A DNA stretch of 53,687 nucleotides from JAABTL01 sp964465355. GTDB taxonomy: Bacteria > Deinococcota > Deinococci > Deinococcales > Trueperaceae. A program made the translations under genes and the position numbers. Of this stretch, positions 14,821 through 23,912 are shown piece after piece (position 1 is the first letter of the stretch; every line of letters starts with the position of its first letter). Below the pieces are notes generated by a model. That model was not told where the DNA came from. It saw only the letters and a list, made by a program, of their open reading frames with translations, and ran no database searches. The stretch is taken from contig CAYXJZ010000011.1 in NCBI GenBank assembly GCA_964465355.1, positions 1 through 53,687 on the forward strand, written 5' to 3'.

Positions 14821-15291
14821 ATGGCCAAGCGTGACAACGAGCAAGCCGCCCGCGCCCTCGTCGACGCCGCCCTCCTCGGCGACCGGAAAGCAGCGGAAAG
14901 ACACGGAATCACGGACAGGACGCTACGGAACTACCGTCGAGCCCTCGAAGACGACCCCGAACTTTCCGCCTGCCTGGAACGATGCATGCGCGCAGCCCTG
15001 GAGGCTCAGGAGGCCGAGGATCGAGCCTCCTGGGCGGATGAGACCAGTCGGGCCCTGATCCAACTCACCCGCGATGCCCTCGACCTGTGGCGGGAACTCA
15101 AGCTCGAGGCCGAGAGCTTCACCCAGCGTCTGGAGGTTCTCCAGACGGCGTTGACGTTCATCAAGCAGCTCACGGAGCCGCAGTTGGTTAGGGAGGTGAT
15201 GGGTCCTGGCGATCGAGTCGACCATGCGGCGCATCAGCGCCCTGCAGCGGTTGCAGCGTCACGCTCGGCCGAGCACGTCGGGCCGAACTGA
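14821..15291 (+). CDS. Terminase small subunit
   Basis: About 156 residues. DRKAAERHGITDRTLRNYRR is a helix-turn-helix, followed by long helices, the pattern of small terminase subunits that recognise the packaging site. ATG 14821 follows GAGAGGAGG. It lies directly before the large subunit and overlaps it by about 68 bases. Confidence 0.75.
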   Translation: MAKRDNEQAARALVDAALLGDRKAAERHGITDRTLRNYRRALEDDPELSACLERCMRAALEAQEAEDRASWADETSRALIQLTRDALDLWRELKLEAESFTQRLEVLQTALTFIKQLTEPQLVREVMGPGDRVDHAAHQRPAAVAASRSAEHVGPN

Positions 15292-16561
15292 CGCGACCCT
15301 CCCGCCCCTGGCGGACTTCATCAGCCAGAGCCCCGGCCTGGACAGGCCGGATCACCTTGTGCAGCTCACGAGCCTGTTCGAGCGCATCGCGGCGGGGGAG
15401 ACCGTCAAGGCGCTCATCGCGACGCCTCCGCAGCATGGGAAGAGCCAGTCTGTCCTTCACGGGCTGGTGTGGCTCCTGTCGAAGCTGCCGGCGAAGCGGA
15501 ACGCCTACGCCACCTACGCGCAGACGTTCTCTCGGGACCAGAGCATGCTTGCGCACCGTGTCGCTGAGCACCATGGCTTGAGCCTTGACCGCAGCACGCT
15601 CGACCGGTGGGTGACGCCGGCCGGTGGTGGGGTCGTGTGGACCTCGCGCGGTGGTCCCCTGACCGGCTACGCGATCGACGGCGTGCTGATCGTCGACGAC
15701 CTGCTGAAGGATAGGGAGGAAGCCAACAGCGCCCTCATCCGCAAGAAGGCGATGGGTTGGCTCTCCTCAGCGGCGTTCACTCGCATGCACCCTGGCGCCA
15801 GCGTGGTGCTGATCGCGACCAGGTGGCACCTCGATGACCCGACCGGGCAGCTGCTGCAGCGGGAGGGGTGGGAGTACGTGAAGCTCCCCGCAGTCTCAGT
15901 GGCAGGTGAGGCCCTGTGGCCCAGCCACCGGCCCCTCGCCTGGCTGGAGGAGCAGCGCAAGCAGCTGCTCGCTGCCGACTGGAGTGCCTTGTACATGTGC
16001 GAGCCGATCGCTGAGGGCGCGCAGGTGTTCGGGCCGGCCACGACCTACCCCTTCCTGCCAGAGCTCCCGTACCGGGAAGGGCACGGCTTCGATGCGGCGT
16101 ACACCGCCAAGACGAGCGCCGACTGGACCGTGACCATCACCGGCCGCCTGATCGAAGGCAAGATCTACGTCACCAACCTCATCCGCCAGCAGGCGGAGCC
16201 GATGACCTACATCCCCCTCATGCGCGCGTCCGGTGTGCAGCACGTCACTTGGTTCCGAAGCGGCACCGAGCGCGGCCTAGAGGAGCTGCTGAAGCGCGAG
16301 GGCATCCGCGTCACTGCGATCCCCGCGACGGGCGACAAGCTCGCGCGCGCCATCGGCGCCGCTACTGCCTGGAATCGTGGCGACATACTCCTACCAGCCG
16401 GGGCCCCATGGGCCTCCACCATCACCAGCGAGCTCAGCCAGTTCACTGGCAACGGCGACGCTCACGACGACATCGTCGATGCGCTCTCCGCACTCCACCA
16501 CGCACTCGCCAATCCCAAGCGAGTCACCAACGCTCAGACAGCCCAGTCTCTCTACCGCTGA
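15224..16561 (+). CDS. terL: Terminase large subunit
   Basis: 445 residues. ATPase: Walker A at about 67-75 (TPPQHGKSQS), Walker B LIVDD at 155-159 followed by acidic residues, coupling motif IATRWH. C-terminal RNase H-like nuclease with Asp in GHGFDAAYTAKTSAD and the AHDDIVDAL motif. Powers DNA packaging and cuts concatemers. A TGA at 15197 in this frame limits the start; ATG 15224 is the first good one. Confidence 0.93.
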   Translation: MRRISALQRLQRHARPSTSGRTDATLPPLADFISQSPGLDRPDHLVQLTSLFERIAAGETVKALIATPPQHGKSQSVLHGLVWLLSKLPAKRNAYATYAQTFSRDQSMLAHRVAEHHGLSLDRSTLDRWVTPAGGGVVWTSRGGPLTGYAIDGVLIVDDLLKDREEANSALIRKKAMGWLSSAAFTRMHPGASVVLIATRWHLDDPTGQLLQREGWEYVKLPAVSVAGEALWPSHRPLAWLEEQRKQLLAADWSALYMCEPIAEGAQVFGPATTYPFLPELPYREGHGFDAAYTAKTSADWTVTITGRLIEGKIYVTNLIRQQAEPMTYIPLMRASGVQHVTWFRSGTERGLEELLKREGIRVTAIPATGDKLARAIGAATAWNRGDILLPAGAPWASTITSELSQFTGNGDAHDDIVDALSALHHALANPKRVTNAQTAQSLYR

Positions 16562-16580
16562 CCTGGAAGGAGGACCCCCC

Positions 16581-17909
16581 TTGATCACCACCGAGAGCCT
16601 CAAGGACCAGCTCAGCACCGTCTCCACCCGAGCCAAGCACGCGGCAGACGTCGAAGCCTGGGCAACCAACACCCTCGACGGCATCCCCGCCGACCTCCTA
16701 CCGAGGATCCCAGCTGCAGCTCGAGCCGCAGCGGAACGCAGAGCCAAGATGTGCCAGAGCATCGGCCCGCGGATCATGAGCACGCGGGAGTTCGGCACGA
16801 TCGGGGACATCAACTGGGGCGGGGACGACGAAGCGCTCGACGAACGCCTCGCAGAGATCGACCTCGAAGAACTCGCTGGTGATCTCCTCAGGGCAGGAAT
16901 GATGCACGGGATCATGGCGGCCATCGCTCGCCGCGACCCGATGGGCGGAGAGGTCATCGAGCCGCTGGTCGGGTACCTCGAACCCATCCCCAACCCAGCC
17001 AGCAGGAACCAGACGATCGGGCTGCTGCACTGCTGGACCGAGCAGACACGCGCTGGGGAGAAGTGGGTCGTGCGCCTCTACGACTTCGAGGCGCGATCCT
17101 TGCGGGAGTGGCGTGGCCTCAACCAGCCCTCCGATGCAGCGAAGCGCGACCCGACCACCACGATCCAGCCGGACACTGCCTACCCTGCAGGTGCGAGCAT
17201 GCCTCGTGTCGTCGTCCTCAACCGGTACCCCAAGTCCACCCAATGCCTCGGAGAGATCGACCAGATCCTCCCGCTCATCCAGAGCGACTGGAGCTCCCAA
17301 CTGCGCGGTGACACGGCCGAGGAGAACACCGCCTTCCCTCAGCTCAAGATCACCGGCGACGCGGAAGACGGCACACACGAGCGCAGCAGCAGCCACATCA
17401 TCCGCCTCGCTGAAGGAGGCGACGCAGCGTTCCTCACTCCTGGCGACTTGAGCCAGATCCACGTGCATCACGACCGGAAGCTCGACCGCCTCCGGGAAGA
17501 CGCGAACATGCCCGGCGGGTTCCTCGGTACCCAGACGCCCTCAGGTGAAGCGCTACGGGAGGCGAACCAGAAGTTCATTGCCTCCTGCCAGGGGTACGCG
17601 AAGCGCCTCAGTCGCCTCCTCACCGAGGTCGTGGCGGACTACGCCGAGCTGATCGAAGCCGAACCCGCCCCCATCACCGTCATCGTCAACCGCGAGTTCA
17701 CCAGGTCCTCCGTGGTGGAGAACACCATCAACCTCAACCGGGAGGGCTTGATCGAGTTCGCTGCCGCCGTCCGAGCCGTCAGCGTCTACTACCCCACCTG
17801 GACGGATGCGGAGGTCGAGGCGTACATCGCCAGTCGCTCCCAGGTCGTGAACCCCGAGGACCTGCGCGCTGCACTTCTCGGCGAGGTGACCGATGGCGTC
17901 GCCGGATGA
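16581..17909 (+). CDS. Portal protein
   Basis: About 442 residues. Start is TTG 16581, which has GGAGGA nine bases upstream; longer starts run into the terminase gene. Mixed fold with a long helical C-terminal part (GEALREANQKFIASCQGYAK), size and position right after terminase and before the MuF protein identify it as the dodecameric portal. No single motif proves this. Confidence 0.8.
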   Translation: MITTESLKDQLSTVSTRAKHAADVEAWATNTLDGIPADLLPRIPAAARAAAERRAKMCQSIGPRIMSTREFGTIGDINWGGDDEALDERLAEIDLEELAGDLLRAGMMHGIMAAIARRDPMGGEVIEPLVGYLEPIPNPASRNQTIGLLHCWTEQTRAGEKWVVRLYDFEARSLREWRGLNQPSDAAKRDPTTTIQPDTAYPAGASMPRVVVLNRYPKSTQCLGEIDQILPLIQSDWSSQLRGDTAEENTAFPQLKITGDAEDGTHERSSSHIIRLAEGGDAAFLTPGDLSQIHVHHDRKLDRLREDANMPGGFLGTQTPSGEALREANQKFIASCQGYAKRLSRLLTEVVADYAELIEAEPAPITVIVNREFTRSSVVENTINLNREGLIEFAAAVRAVSVYYPTWTDAEVEAYIASRSQVVNPEDLRAALLGEVTDGVAG

Positions 17910-18633
17910 CCCGTTCCGCACCATCTCCCGCGCGATCACCCCCGCCCTCAACCGCGCCCGAGCGCAAGTCCTGTCCCAACTCATCCCCGACCTCGAGCGC
18001 CTCGGCGAAGGTGAACTCGTCCGCCGCCTCACCATCGCCCTCGGCGCCGCCTACATCGACGGAGTGCAGGCCGCGGTCGCCGCCCACGGCTACCTGGGCC
18101 TGAACCCCACCGTCGTTAGGAACCAGCTCACCCGAGCCCTCACGGCCATGGTCCTCGACGCGATCGCCAGAGCCAGGCAGCGCCTCATCGACCAGGTCGC
18201 GACCAGGTACGCCGGTGGGATCACCGTCCACCAGCTCGGTGCGCGCATTCTCAACGCCGTCCAGCAGACCGTCTGGACCGGCCACGACGAAGAAGCCAGG
18301 TCACTCGCCGTCATGGCGTCGGTCGAGTGGAAGGTCTGGCGCCGGTCCTTCGCCCGCGAGGAGCACAGGGACTGGCACGACGACCTGAACGGCGTGATGA
18401 TCCCCGTCGACGAGGACTTCACGATGCCGAGCGGACCGAACGCCGGCGCCAAGGTCTACGGCCCCCGGGACTGGGACTCACTCCCTGACCCTCGGGAGTG
18501 GATGAACTGCGGGCACGCGCTCGAGTTCAGGCGCACCGCCGCCGTCGGGGACCTGGCTGAGACCGCGCTCGTGTACAGGCCGCAAGGCACGACCCAGACA
18601 GACGCGCAGATCCGAGCGGCCCGCACCAGGTAA
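17893..18633 (+). CDS. MuF-like head morphogenesis protein
   Basis: 246 residues. The C-terminal third has the Mu gpF pattern: REEHRDWHDDLNGVMIPVDE, then F-x-M-P-S-GPNAG and DPREWMNCGHALEF. Long N-terminal helices precede it. MuF proteins are minor head proteins that enter the capsid next to the portal. Overlaps the portal gene by 17 bases. Confidence 0.85.
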   Translation: MASPDDPFRTISRAITPALNRARAQVLSQLIPDLERLGEGELVRRLTIALGAAYIDGVQAAVAAHGYLGLNPTVVRNQLTRALTAMVLDAIARARQRLIDQVATRYAGGITVHQLGARILNAVQQTVWTGHDEEARSLAVMASVEWKVWRRSFAREEHRDWHDDLNGVMIPVDEDFTMPSGPNAGAKVYGPRDWDSLPDPREWMNCGHALEFRRTAAVGDLAETALVYRPQGTTQTDAQIRAARTR

Positions 18634-18634
18634 C

Positions 18635-18658
18635 AACGCCCCCCATGTCGGGGGCGTT
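18635..18658 (+). terminator. Hairpin after the MuF gene
   Basis: AACGCCCCC pairs with GGGGGCGTT over nine bases around a six-base loop. No T run follows, so it may attenuate or stabilise the upstream message rather than end it. It marks the step from portal/MuF to the highly expressed scaffold/capsid genes. Confidence 0.5.
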
Positions 18659-18733
18659 CCCGTTGGCAGCATCCCCAGGCGGGACGCGTAAGCCCACCCA
18701 CCCCAAGCCCACTACCGCCCCTGGAGGAGCGAG

Positions 18734-19252
18734 ATGACTGAACCCGACACCGTGGCCCCGGAGGCCGAAGGCCCCACCCTCACCCTCGAGGAACTCACCG
18801 CCCAACACGAGGCCTTGACGGCCAAGTACGAACGCGCGCAGAAGGACCTCTCCAAGCACCGCACCCGCGCGGACGAGCTCGAAGCCGCCCGCAAAGCCGC
18901 GGAGGAGAAGACCCTCAGCGAGAAGAGCCTCCAGGAACAGCTCGAAGCGACCAAGGCGAAGCTCACCGAGCACGAGAAGCTCGCCGCGGAGGCCACCGAG
19001 CGAGCCGCCCTCGCTGAACGACGCTCGGCCTTGGCTGGGAAGGTCAAGGACGCCGACTACGCGCTGTTCAAGCTCAACCAAGCACCCGAGAAGTACCTCA
19101 AGGACGGCCGCGTGGACGTCGACGCCTTCCTCAAGGCGCACCCCGACCACGCCGTCAGCCACGCCGGTCCAGCCCCCACCCCAGGCGGAGGCGGCGGAGC
19201 GAAGAAGGTGGACATGAACACCGTCATCCGCGACGCCATCCGCAAGGCCTGA
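18734..19252 (+). CDS. Scaffolding protein
   Basis: 172 residues, rich in Glu, Lys and Ala with a long coiled coil (about 15-105), then a Gly-rich spacer and a short basic C-terminus (DMNTVIRDAIRKA). This composition directly before the major capsid gene is typical of capsid scaffolds that bind the shell with the C-terminal helix. CTGGAGGAGCGAG gives a good ribosome site. Confidence 0.8.
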   Translation: MTEPDTVAPEAEGPTLTLEELTAQHEALTAKYERAQKDLSKHRTRADELEAARKAAEEKTLSEKSLQEQLEATKAKLTEHEKLAAEATERAALAERRSALAGKVKDADYALFKLNQAPEKYLKDGRVDVDAFLKAHPDHAVSHAGPAPTPGGGGGAKKVDMNTVIRDAIRKA

Positions 19253-19265
19253 CAAGGAGACCCAC

Positions 19266-20297
19266 ATGAGCGACCAGATCATCAGCCGCGGCGACGCAAG
19301 CGCCCTGATCCCCCAGGAGTACGCGGATCAGATCGCCCAAGCCGCCACCCACGAGAGCGCCGTCCTGCGCCTCGGTCGCCGCCTGCGCGACATGAGCCGC
19401 TACCAGCAGAACCTCCCCGTCCTCGACGCCCTCCCGCACGCTTACTTCGTCAACGGCGAAGCCGACGGCGTCGGCGTCAAGGGCCTCAAGCAGACCACCC
19501 GCGCCCGGTGGAAGAACAAGGTGATCACCGCCGAGGAGATCGCCGTCATCATCCCCATCCCTGAGAACGTCCTCGACGACGCCGCTTACCCCATCTGGGA
19601 CGAGGTCCTGCCCCTCGCCCGCGAAGCGGTCGGGGCGCGCATCGACGAAGCCGTGCTCCTCGGCTCTGGTAAGCCCACCAGCTGGCCCGCTGCGATCCTC
19701 CCGTCCGCCATCGCCGCCGGCAACGCCGTCACCCTCGGAACCGGCGACGACCTCTACGACGACATCCTCGGCGAGGACGGCACCTTCGCCACCGTCGAGA
19801 GCGACGGCTACATGGTCACCGGCAGCATCGCCGCGCCCAACTTCATGGGCAAGCTCCGCGGCCTCCGGTACCGCGACGGCAGCGGCAACGCCGGCGCGCC
19901 GATCTTCCAACGTGCCCAACCCGCCGGGCAGGACGTCCAGGCCGCCCCCAGGTACGACCTGGCCGGCACCTCGATCCTGTTCCAGCGCAACGGCGCCTGG
20001 GACGAGGACCTGGCGCACCTGATCAGCGGTGACTTCTCGCAGCTGGTCTACAGCATCCGGAAGGACTTCAGCTTCAAGATCCTCACCGAGGCCGTGATCA
20101 GCGACGACGACGGGAAGGTCATCCTCAACCTCGCGCAGCAGGACAGCGTCGCGCTGCGCATCGTGATGCGCCTCGGGTGGCAGCTGCCGAACCCCGTCAA
20201 CCGCGTCAACCAGACCGAAGGTGGCTTGGTTGGGATCGCGGACGCGCCGGTTGCCGGGCGGTACCCGTTCGGCGTTCTCTTGCCCGCCAGCTCCTGA
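19266..20297 (+). CDS. Major capsid protein, HK97 fold
   Basis: 343 residues. It starts with a short N-terminal segment (SALIPQEYADQIAQAATHES) and the LP-V-D region, then an E-loop-like part and typical HK97 body (KVITAEEIAVIIPIPENVLD, LVYSIRKDFSFKILTEAV). Strong AAGGAGA ribosome site six to seven bases before ATG. No protease gene is seen, so processing probably does not occur. Confidence 0.9.
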   Translation: MSDQIISRGDASALIPQEYADQIAQAATHESAVLRLGRRLRDMSRYQQNLPVLDALPHAYFVNGEADGVGVKGLKQTTRARWKNKVITAEEIAVIIPIPENVLDDAAYPIWDEVLPLAREAVGARIDEAVLLGSGKPTSWPAAILPSAIAAGNAVTLGTGDDLYDDILGEDGTFATVESDGYMVTGSIAAPNFMGKLRGLRYRDGSGNAGAPIFQRAQPAGQDVQAAPRYDLAGTSILFQRNGAWDEDLAHLISGDFSQLVYSIRKDFSFKILTEAVISDDDGKVILNLAQQDSVALRIVMRLGWQLPNPVNRVNQTEGGLVGIADAPVAGRYPFGVLLPASS

Positions 20298-20315
20298 GCC
20301 TGAGAGGAGGCCCAA

Positions 20316-20666
20316 GTGGCCACCGCAACTGACCGCGTGCTGGTTCGCCGGCACACTCGCTACGGGGGCCGCGTGCTTCGTCCTGGTGACGAAGTCGCGG
20401 TCCCTTCCGACATCGCGTTCCGCTGGGCAGCGCGGGGCATCGCCACACTGCAGGTCGACGCGACCCAGACGCCGAAGCAGCCGCAGGACGATGCGCCTAC
20501 GGGCACCCCTCTTCCAGAGGACTTCCCCGAGCGCTCCCTCCTCGAGGCCTACGGCTTCACCACGCTCGAAGCGGTGAAGGGCATGTCCCAGTCCGACCTG
20601 GTCGCGCTCAAGGGCATCGGTGCCGCGAAAGCCAAGGCCATCCTCGAGGCGGCGGGTGCCGCCTGA
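20316..20666 (+). CDS. Head-associated protein with C-terminal helix-hairpin-helix
   Basis: 116 residues from GTG, GAGAGGAGG upstream. The N-terminal part is beta-rich (VLVRRHTRYGGRVLRPGDEV). The last 40 residues (LVALKGIGAAKAKAILEAAG) form a helix-hairpin-helix. Proteins of this place and shape are often minor head or decoration proteins. The exact role is unknown. Confidence 0.65.
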   Translation: MATATDRVLVRRHTRYGGRVLRPGDEVAVPSDIAFRWAARGIATLQVDATQTPKQPQDDAPTGTPLPEDFPERSLLEAYGFTTLEAVKGMSQSDLVALKGIGAAKAKAILEAAGAA

Positions 20667-21363
20667 CCGAGCGGTGGTGCTGATGCCGAGCTTCGGCACC
20701 TGCCCCGTCCGCGCCGAGCACCAGACGTTCGTCACCGACCTCTACCGGACCAGGTACACCCTGCCGGTCGTTCTCGGGAGCGACCAGGCTCAGCGAGGCT
20801 TCTACAGTCGAGCCCGAGCCATCAACGCCGCGGCGCGGCAAGCCTGGCGGGACCACCCCGACCGAGACCTGTTCGTCATCGCGGACAACGACCTCGTGCC
20901 CGACGAACGTCACCTCAGGCAGGCACTCGACCTCGCGCCCAACGTCGCAGCTGTCACCCCCCATGGTGTCACCCTCAGCCTGACGGAAGCCGCGACGGCG
21001 ACATTCAAGCTCAACGGTACCGTGGGGGACCACAAGGCCTACACCCTGGGCCCCTGGTCCTACGTCGTTGTTCACCGGGACGTGTTCGAGCGCGTGAACG
21101 GCATGGACGAACGCTTCGAGGGCTGGGGCGCTGAGGACACGGTCTTCATCATCAGCATCCAGAAGCAGGTCGGGCGGGTCGAGATGCTGCAGGGGAAGCG
21201 GGTGCACCTCTGGCACCCGGTTGACCCGAGTCGGAACGACCGTAGGCAACGCGCTCGGAACCGCATGCGCCGGCAGATGTACGAGCGCTCCAACGCCGCG
21301 TACGTGCGGCTCCTCGCTCGCCAGTACGGCCCGCTGAACCTGAGGGGGAAGGATGGCCTTTGA
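20656..21363 (+). CDS. GT-A type glycosyltransferase
   Basis: About 236 residues from GTG 20656. It has a DXD-like DND (VIADNDLVP), a C-terminal acceptor motif GWGAEDTVF typical of galactosyltransferase-like GT-A enzymes, and the following LWHP. It is soluble, with no signal peptide, so it acts in the cytoplasm during virion assembly. It is the first gene of a four-gene cassette between the capsid and connector genes, all overlapping, which suggests a joint sugar or phosphoalcohol modification of a virion protein. Target not visible. Confidence 0.8.
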   Translation: MPPDRAVVLMPSFGTCPVRAEHQTFVTDLYRTRYTLPVVLGSDQAQRGFYSRARAINAAARQAWRDHPDRDLFVIADNDLVPDERHLRQALDLAPNVAAVTPHGVTLSLTEAATATFKLNGTVGDHKAYTLGPWSYVVVHRDVFERVNGMDERFEGWGAEDTVFIISIQKQVGRVEMLQGKRVHLWHPVDPSRNDRRQRARNRMRRQMYERSNAAYVRLLARQYGPLNLRGKDGL

Positions 21364-21880
21364 CCATGTGGTCGGCGTCCGGAACGTCCGCGATGCCATC
21401 CACGCCCTCGCCCGGGTCGGTGTCAGCGCCTGGATCCAGGACGGTACCCTCCTCGGCGCCGTCCGGGAAGGACACCCGATCGCGTGGGATTCCGACCTCG
21501 ATCTCGGTGTCATGCACGAGGCCTGGACCTCCAGAGCTGAACGTGCCCTCGTCCTCGCTGGGTTCCGGAACAGCAACAACTTCAACTACCCCCCAGCGGA
21601 CTACCACCAGCACTGGACGCGTGACGGGGTGAAGTTCGACATCTTCCACTACTACCGCGACGGTGAACGCGTCTGGCACGGCCTCCGTGGTGGGAACAGC
21701 CGGTTCTACTACCCGGCCGAGTTCGACCTGAAGCCAGTGCTGCTCTCCGGCATCCCGCTCCCAGCCCCAGACCCACCCGAAGCGTTCCTGGTCACGAAGT
21801 ACGGACCGGACTGGCGGACGCCCAAGCGGACCTGGAACTGTGCGCGTGACCCAGCGAACGTCGTCAGGAGGAAGCGATGA
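21353..21880 (+). CDS. LicD-like phosphotransferase
   Basis: 175 residues. WIQDGTLLGAVREGHPIAWD then DSDLDLGV is the LicD/fukutin nucleotidyltransferase-fold signature (GTLLGAxR and DxDxD), followed by FDIFHYYRDG. LicD-type enzymes move phosphocholine or a similar phosphoalcohol from a CDP carrier to sugars. Here the CDP donor could be made by the cytidylyltransferase two genes on. Overlaps the glycosyltransferase by 11 bases. Confidence 0.8.
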   Translation: MAFDHVVGVRNVRDAIHALARVGVSAWIQDGTLLGAVREGHPIAWDSDLDLGVMHEAWTSRAERALVLAGFRNSNNFNYPPADYHQHWTRDGVKFDIFHYYRDGERVWHGLRGGNSRFYYPAEFDLKPVLLSGIPLPAPDPPEAFLVTKYGPDWRTPKRTWNCARDPANVVRRKR

Positions 21881-22410
21881 AGAAGCGCCGGCACGGCGTG
21901 TGGCCCCCCAGGGTGATGCGCGACACCCCCGCCATGGTGCGCGGCATCGCCGACCTCACGTCCTGGGCAGGTGCAGACGCTTGGGACCTGGTGGAGATCG
22001 GCAGCTTCGCCGGGGAGAGCGCCGCCCTCTTCGCCCTCACCGACGCCTACCGGACCATCACCTGCGTCGACCACTGGCGCCTGCATGCCGACGACCTGCC
22101 CATCGTCCGCACGCACTTCGAGCAACGCGCTCGCGGCTTCGGCTTGCACCACCTGCACATGCCCAGCACCGCCGCCGCTGAACGGTACGCCGACGGCAGC
22201 CTGGACATGGTCTACATCGACGGCTGGCACGGCTACGACGCCGTCGTGAGCGACATCCAGGCCTGGCGCAGCAAGGTCCGCCCCGGCGGAGTCCTCGCCG
22301 GCCACGACCACGACCCCGAGCAGTGGCCGGACGTGGTGCGCGCGGTCCAGGACCTGCTCGGCGGCCCACACGCCACCTTCCAGGACACCAGCTGGGCAGT
22401 GCGGCTGTGA
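21877..22410 (+). CDS. Class I SAM-dependent methyltransferase
   Basis: 177 residues. LVEIGSFAGESAALFA is the SAM-binding loop, and DMVYIDGWHGYDAVVSDIQA with the following RPGGVLAGHD matches the Methyltransf_24 group, common in glycan-modifying clusters. It probably methylates the sugar or its alcohol moiety. Overlaps the previous gene by ATGA. Confidence 0.8.
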   Translation: MKKRRHGVWPPRVMRDTPAMVRGIADLTSWAGADAWDLVEIGSFAGESAALFALTDAYRTITCVDHWRLHADDLPIVRTHFEQRARGFGLHHLHMPSTAAAERYADGSLDMVYIDGWHGYDAVVSDIQAWRSKVRPGGVLAGHDHDPEQWPDVVRAVQDLLGGPHATFQDTSWAVRL

Positions 22411-22787
22411 GGATCGGCTTCACGGTCGGCGTCTTCGACCTCTTCCATGAAGGCCATGACCACCTCCTCAGGCGCGCCAAGGAGCACTGCGACCACCTCC
22501 TCGTCGGGGTCATGAACGACTACTGGACCCGCGTCCAGAAGGGCCACGAACGCCCAGCACAAAGCGAGCAGACACGCCTCCTCGCCGTCCGCTCCCACCT
22601 GGCCGTCGACAAGGCGTTCCTGCTCGACACGCTCGACATGAGCCCCTACCTCCAGGTCGCGGACGTGTGGATCCTCGGCGAGCACCAGCGCAACATGCGC
22701 CCCTTCGACCCACCCATCCAACAGGTCCGGTTGTCCGAGACGCCAGGCATCAGCACCACCCAGCTCATCGAGGGGAGGCACCGGTGA
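22407..22787 (+). CDS. TagD-like cytidylyltransferase
   Basis: 126 residues from GTG. VGVFDLFHEGHDHLLRRAKE has the HxGH motif, and TPGISTTQLIEG matches the RTxGISTT motif of glycerol-3-phosphate cytidylyltransferases. It should make a CDP-alcohol, the natural donor for the LicD-like enzyme. Length equals TagD of Gram-positive bacteria. Substrate unknown. Confidence 0.85.
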   Translation: MRIGFTVGVFDLFHEGHDHLLRRAKEHCDHLLVGVMNDYWTRVQKGHERPAQSEQTRLLAVRSHLAVDKAFLLDTLDMSPYLQVADVWILGEHQRNMRPFDPPIQQVRLSETPGISTTQLIEGRHR

Positions 22788-23188
22788 GGACCTACGACAC
22801 CGCGGCGCTCTCGCCGCTCGACCCCACCAGCACCGCCTGGGCCCTGGCCACCTGCCGGCGCTTCCTTCGCGACGTGCCCAACGACCTCGGCGCCTACACA
22901 CCAAGGTCGTACCAGGACGCGGAACTGCAAGCCCAGCTCGAGCTGGACGCTGCGACCCACGCGGGCGCCACCTTCTACCGCCCGCACGTCTCAGCCGCGT
23001 TCCTGCTCAGGACCGACCCCGAGAGGGTGCAGTCCTTCAGCGGTGGTGGGTACAGCGAGCAGTACCCGGATCCTGACCGCGCGGCGGACAGGATGCTCAA
23101 GGGTGGTCGGTCGATCGACGATCTCATCAACGACCTCGCCGGCGCACCCGTCGTTCCGACCGGACGGACGTTCGAGACGGTCCTCTGA
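22784..23188 (+). CDS. Head-tail connector protein
   Basis: 134 residues from GTG. Largely helical with Arg/Asp-rich surface; place before a closure protein and an HK97 gp10-like gene suggests the gp6/gp15-type adaptor ring. No motif proves it. Confidence 0.55.
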   Translation: MRTYDTAALSPLDPTSTAWALATCRRFLRDVPNDLGAYTPRSYQDAELQAQLELDAATHAGATFYRPHVSAAFLLRTDPERVQSFSGGGYSEQYPDPDRAADRMLKGGRSIDDLINDLAGAPVVPTGRTFETVL

Positions 23189-23517
23189 TGCGACCCCTCA
23201 GCGTCCAGGCGCGGGTAGAGCAAGCCGTCCTGACCGACGACGGTCTCGAGACCATCCGCGAGTGGGAACCCCTCGTCACCGCCACTGGGCTCCTGACGCC
23301 GATCACCCTCGAACAGGCAGCCAGGATCGGCCTCACGCCAGACCAAGCTTCGCACCAGCTCGTGCTCGGGAACGGACTCCCGTTCACGCCAGGAACGTGG
23401 CGCGTCGTGATCGACCACCGCGTCTACGAACTCGTCCGAGCCACCAACCTCCCCACGAGAACGGTGCTCACCCTACGAAGCGCGCAGAACCTCGAGGAAG
23501 GAGGCGAGACCTCGTGA
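23188..23517 (+). CDS. Head closure protein
   Basis: 109 residues. A beta-rich C-terminal part (GTWRVVIDHRVYELVRATNL then RTVLTLRSA) follows a helical start. Position second in the connector set fits a head-closure (stopper) protein. Function inferred from synteny. Confidence 0.55.
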   Translation: MRPLSVQARVEQAVLTDDGLETIREWEPLVTATGLLTPITLEQAARIGLTPDQASHQLVLGNGLPFTPGTWRVVIDHRVYELVRATNLPTRTVLTLRSAQNLEEGGETS

Positions 23518-23912
23518 GCGTCACCATCCACCGGGACACGACCCAGCGAGACCGGGTTCTGGAACGCGTGCTGTTCCAGAGCCGCGACGCGCTTCGAGCG
23601 CATGCCTTCGCCCTTCGGGACGAGATCACCAGCACCCTCGAACGGCACCGGGTCGGCACCGGCACTCACTATTCCGGCAACCCGAACCCCAGCAGCAGCC
23701 CTGGCGACCCGCCAGCGCGGCAGACGGGGAGGTTGCTGAACAGCATCCAAGCGCGGGAACGCACCCCTGAGCTGTTCGAAGTCGGCCCCGCCCACGAGTC
23801 CTTCGTGGGGCGCGCTGAGTACCCGGTGTTCCTGGAGTTCGGCACCGTGCACATGGAGCCACGGCCGTTCATGCGCCCCTCCGTGGCGGGCTTCCGAGCC
23901 GAGCTCCGGTGA
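23514..23912 (+). CDS. HK97 gp10-like neck/tail-completion protein
   Basis: 132 residues from GTG. A helical start, then GDPPARQTGRLLNSIQ, VGRAEYPVFLEFGT and ending M-E-P-RPFMRPSVA. This G-x-L-x-x-S-I... E-x-G-T... RPFMRPA pattern is that of HK97 gp10 family proteins at the head-tail joint. Confidence 0.8.
   Translation: MSVTIHRDTTQRDRVLERVLFQSRDALRAHAFALRDEITSTLERHRVGTGTHYSGNPNPSSSPGDPPARQTGRLLNSIQARERTPELFEVGPAHESFVGRAEYPVFLEFGTVHMEPRPFMRPSVAGFRAELR

Noticed and set aside
19224..20735. Long minus-strand ORF of 503 codons over the scaffold end, capsid and HhH genes
   Set aside because: Antisense shadow of the capsid gene in GC-rich DNA; low-complexity Val/Asp/Gly composition, no ribosome site, and the plus-strand gene is certain.
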